Shown here in pieces: positions 58,676 through 60,194 of a stretch of DNA of 60,194 bases. Where the stretch lies: NCBI GenBank assembly GCA_001414345.1, contig LLCB01000337.1:1-60194 (forward strand). The letters run 5' to 3'. This stretch comes from Hymenoscyphus infarciens. Lineage: Eukaryota > Ascomycota > Leotiomycetes > Helotiales > Helotiaceae. A model generated the notes under the pieces. That model was not told the origin of the DNA. It made no database searches and saw only the letters and a list, made by a program, of their open reading frames with translations. Made by a program: the position numbers and the translations under genes. Each line of letters opens with the position of its first letter. The stretch's first letter is position 1.

Positions 58676-59645
58676 CTCTTAAAAGTCTCTTAAATTAAGA
58701 GTAAATCTCTTATTTACTTATATCTCTATTAGCTAGAATACTTTTATTTATTATATATATTACTAGCTAGAGTATTTACTATTAGTTTTAATTAAGTATA
58801 AAAGTTAAATAGTTTAAGAGTAGAATCTCTTATTTATCTATATATCTACTAGCTAGAGTATAATAATATATATATAGCTATTTAAAGTATTTAATAATAG
58901 TATTATCTCTTAATTACTTATATCTCTACTAGCTAGATTACTTTTATAATATATATAATATATATTACTAGCTAGAGTATCTATTACTAGTATTATCTAC
59001 TAAATAAGCTTAAAAGTCTCTTAAATTAAGAGACTATCTCTTATTTACTTATATCTCTACTAGCTAGAATACTTTTATATATATATATATATTTAGCTAG
59101 AGTATTTAATATTACTATTATCTCTTAAGTAAGTATAAAAGTCTCTTAATTTAAGAGTAGAATCTCTTAATTACTTATATCTCTACTAGCTAGATTACTT
59201 TTATAATATATATATATATATATTACTAGCTAGAGTAAGTATTATCTACTAAATAAGCTTAAAAGTCTCTTAAATTAAGAGACTATCTCTTATTTACTTA
59301 TATCTCTACTAGCTAGAATACTTTTATATTTATATTATATATATATATATATTACTAGCTAGAGTATTTAATATTAGTAATATCTCTTAAATAAGTATAA
59401 AAGCCTCTTAATTTAAGAATAGAATCTCTTATTTACCTATATATCTACTAGCTAGAGTATATTAATATTTATTATATATATATATTTAGCTATTTAAAGT
59501 ATTTAGTATTAGTATTATTTATTTAATAAGTATAAAAGTCTCTTAAGTTAAAAGTAAATCTCTACTTTACTTATCTATATACTAGCTAGTATACTTTAAT
59601 TAATCTCTTTTTATTTATAAATCTCTTAAATTAAGAATTATCTTT
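58676..59645. repeat. AT-rich satellite with palindromic units (right edge)
   Basis: About seven units of roughly 125-140 bp (starts near 58681, 58799, 58905 partial, 59011, 59137, 59261, 59399, 59535). Each has a CTCTTAAATTAAGAG-type palindrome, ATCTCTTATTTACTTATATC, then TACTAGCTAGAATA, a TA-microsatellite of variable length and TACTAGCTAGAGTA, which form an inverted pair. No coding potential. It differs in sequence from the left-edge array but shares the palindromic design. Confidence 0.85.
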
Positions 59646-60194
59646 TAAACAAAAGATTAGCTTTTTAATTAGTATTAAATTAGATTACTTTCTATATTAC
59701 TTATAGAGTAAATATAAAAGTAAAAAGCTTCTAAGAGTAAGTGACTATTAAGTATATTCTAGGTATTATTATAAAGCACTAGTATTAAAAGTAATTAAAA
59801 TATTAAAATACTATCTCTTATAATACTTTGTTATATATATCTAGATCTTAAATAAGACTATTACTCTATATAGTTAAAAGAGTATTAGGTTATTTCTTAA
59901 TATTTAATAATATTTTAAATTAAAAGATAAAGCTAAATTAAGAGTATTATCTTATAATAGTCTTTTATAAGATAATTAAGAGTATTAGATATAGTAGACT
60001 ATAAAGATTTAGTTAAAAGACTCTTAAATTAAGAGGCTTTACTTATATTACTAAGAAACTTACGCTTTACTAAATATATCTCTAAGAAAGGTTACTTATA
60101 ATTATAATTATATTATAAAACGTTCTCTTTTAATTATATATTATTATATATTCTAAGCTAATAAAGTAAGTAAAATCCTTTAAACGTAAGAGAG
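59646..60194. other. RIPed AT-rich DNA at right edge
   Basis: AT-rich, CpA/TpG-poor DNA with no readable motif and no clear tandem unit; it runs off the window. Confidence 0.5.

Overview
The window looks like a chromosome segment from a filamentous ascomycete (Pezizomycotina, plausibly Leotiomycetes; the class is inferred from gene style, not proven). Short GT-AG introns of about 50-70 bp, a clear ATG3 gene and small fungal hypothetical genes sit in GC-balanced islands. Between the islands lie very AT-rich blocks where CpA and TpG are almost absent and nearly every stop in decayed reading frames is TAA or TAG. This is the signature of repeat-induced point mutation (RIP).

Layout. 1-1150: array of a short palindrome. 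1190-6170: unique DNA with one two-exon gene (4997-5750, disordered repeat protein). 6175-8960: RIPed DNA including a Tc1/mariner-type transposon. 9470-10757: a RIPed element with terminal inverted repeats. 11174-31613: three LTR retrotransposons nested like Russian dolls, each with matching LTRs and a 5-bp target duplication: A (2.2 kb) holds B (4.0 kb), which holds C (14.3 kb). C is a Ty3/gypsy chromovirus with gag, protease, RT, integrase and chromodomain, followed by an exceptional third reading frame of about 2,130 codons. 33540-36320: element D, a relative of B, which cut through an ankyrin gene copy.

The accessory gene island (36321-44395) holds that broken ankyrin copy, its intact paralogue (37302-38854), a secreted protein (39548-40722) and a hydrophobic-N-terminus protein of a recognisable but unnamed fungal family (42970-44395), with a 0.76-kb inverted-repeat element just upstream of the last. 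45527-48256: small DNA elements in RIPed DNA. 49742-55677: ordinary genes, namely a small charged protein, an MFS monocarboxylate-type transporter and ATG3. 57950-60194: RIPed DNA with a second satellite.

The most unusual signal is element C with its giant post-pol ORF, which includes a 51-bp Thr/Ser-rich minisatellite and a 21-bp heptad array. Next is a polarity seen in all four LTR pairs: the outer edge of each LTR pair is less RIP-mutated than the inner edge. All protein family calls come from reading motifs by eye; no database search was done.
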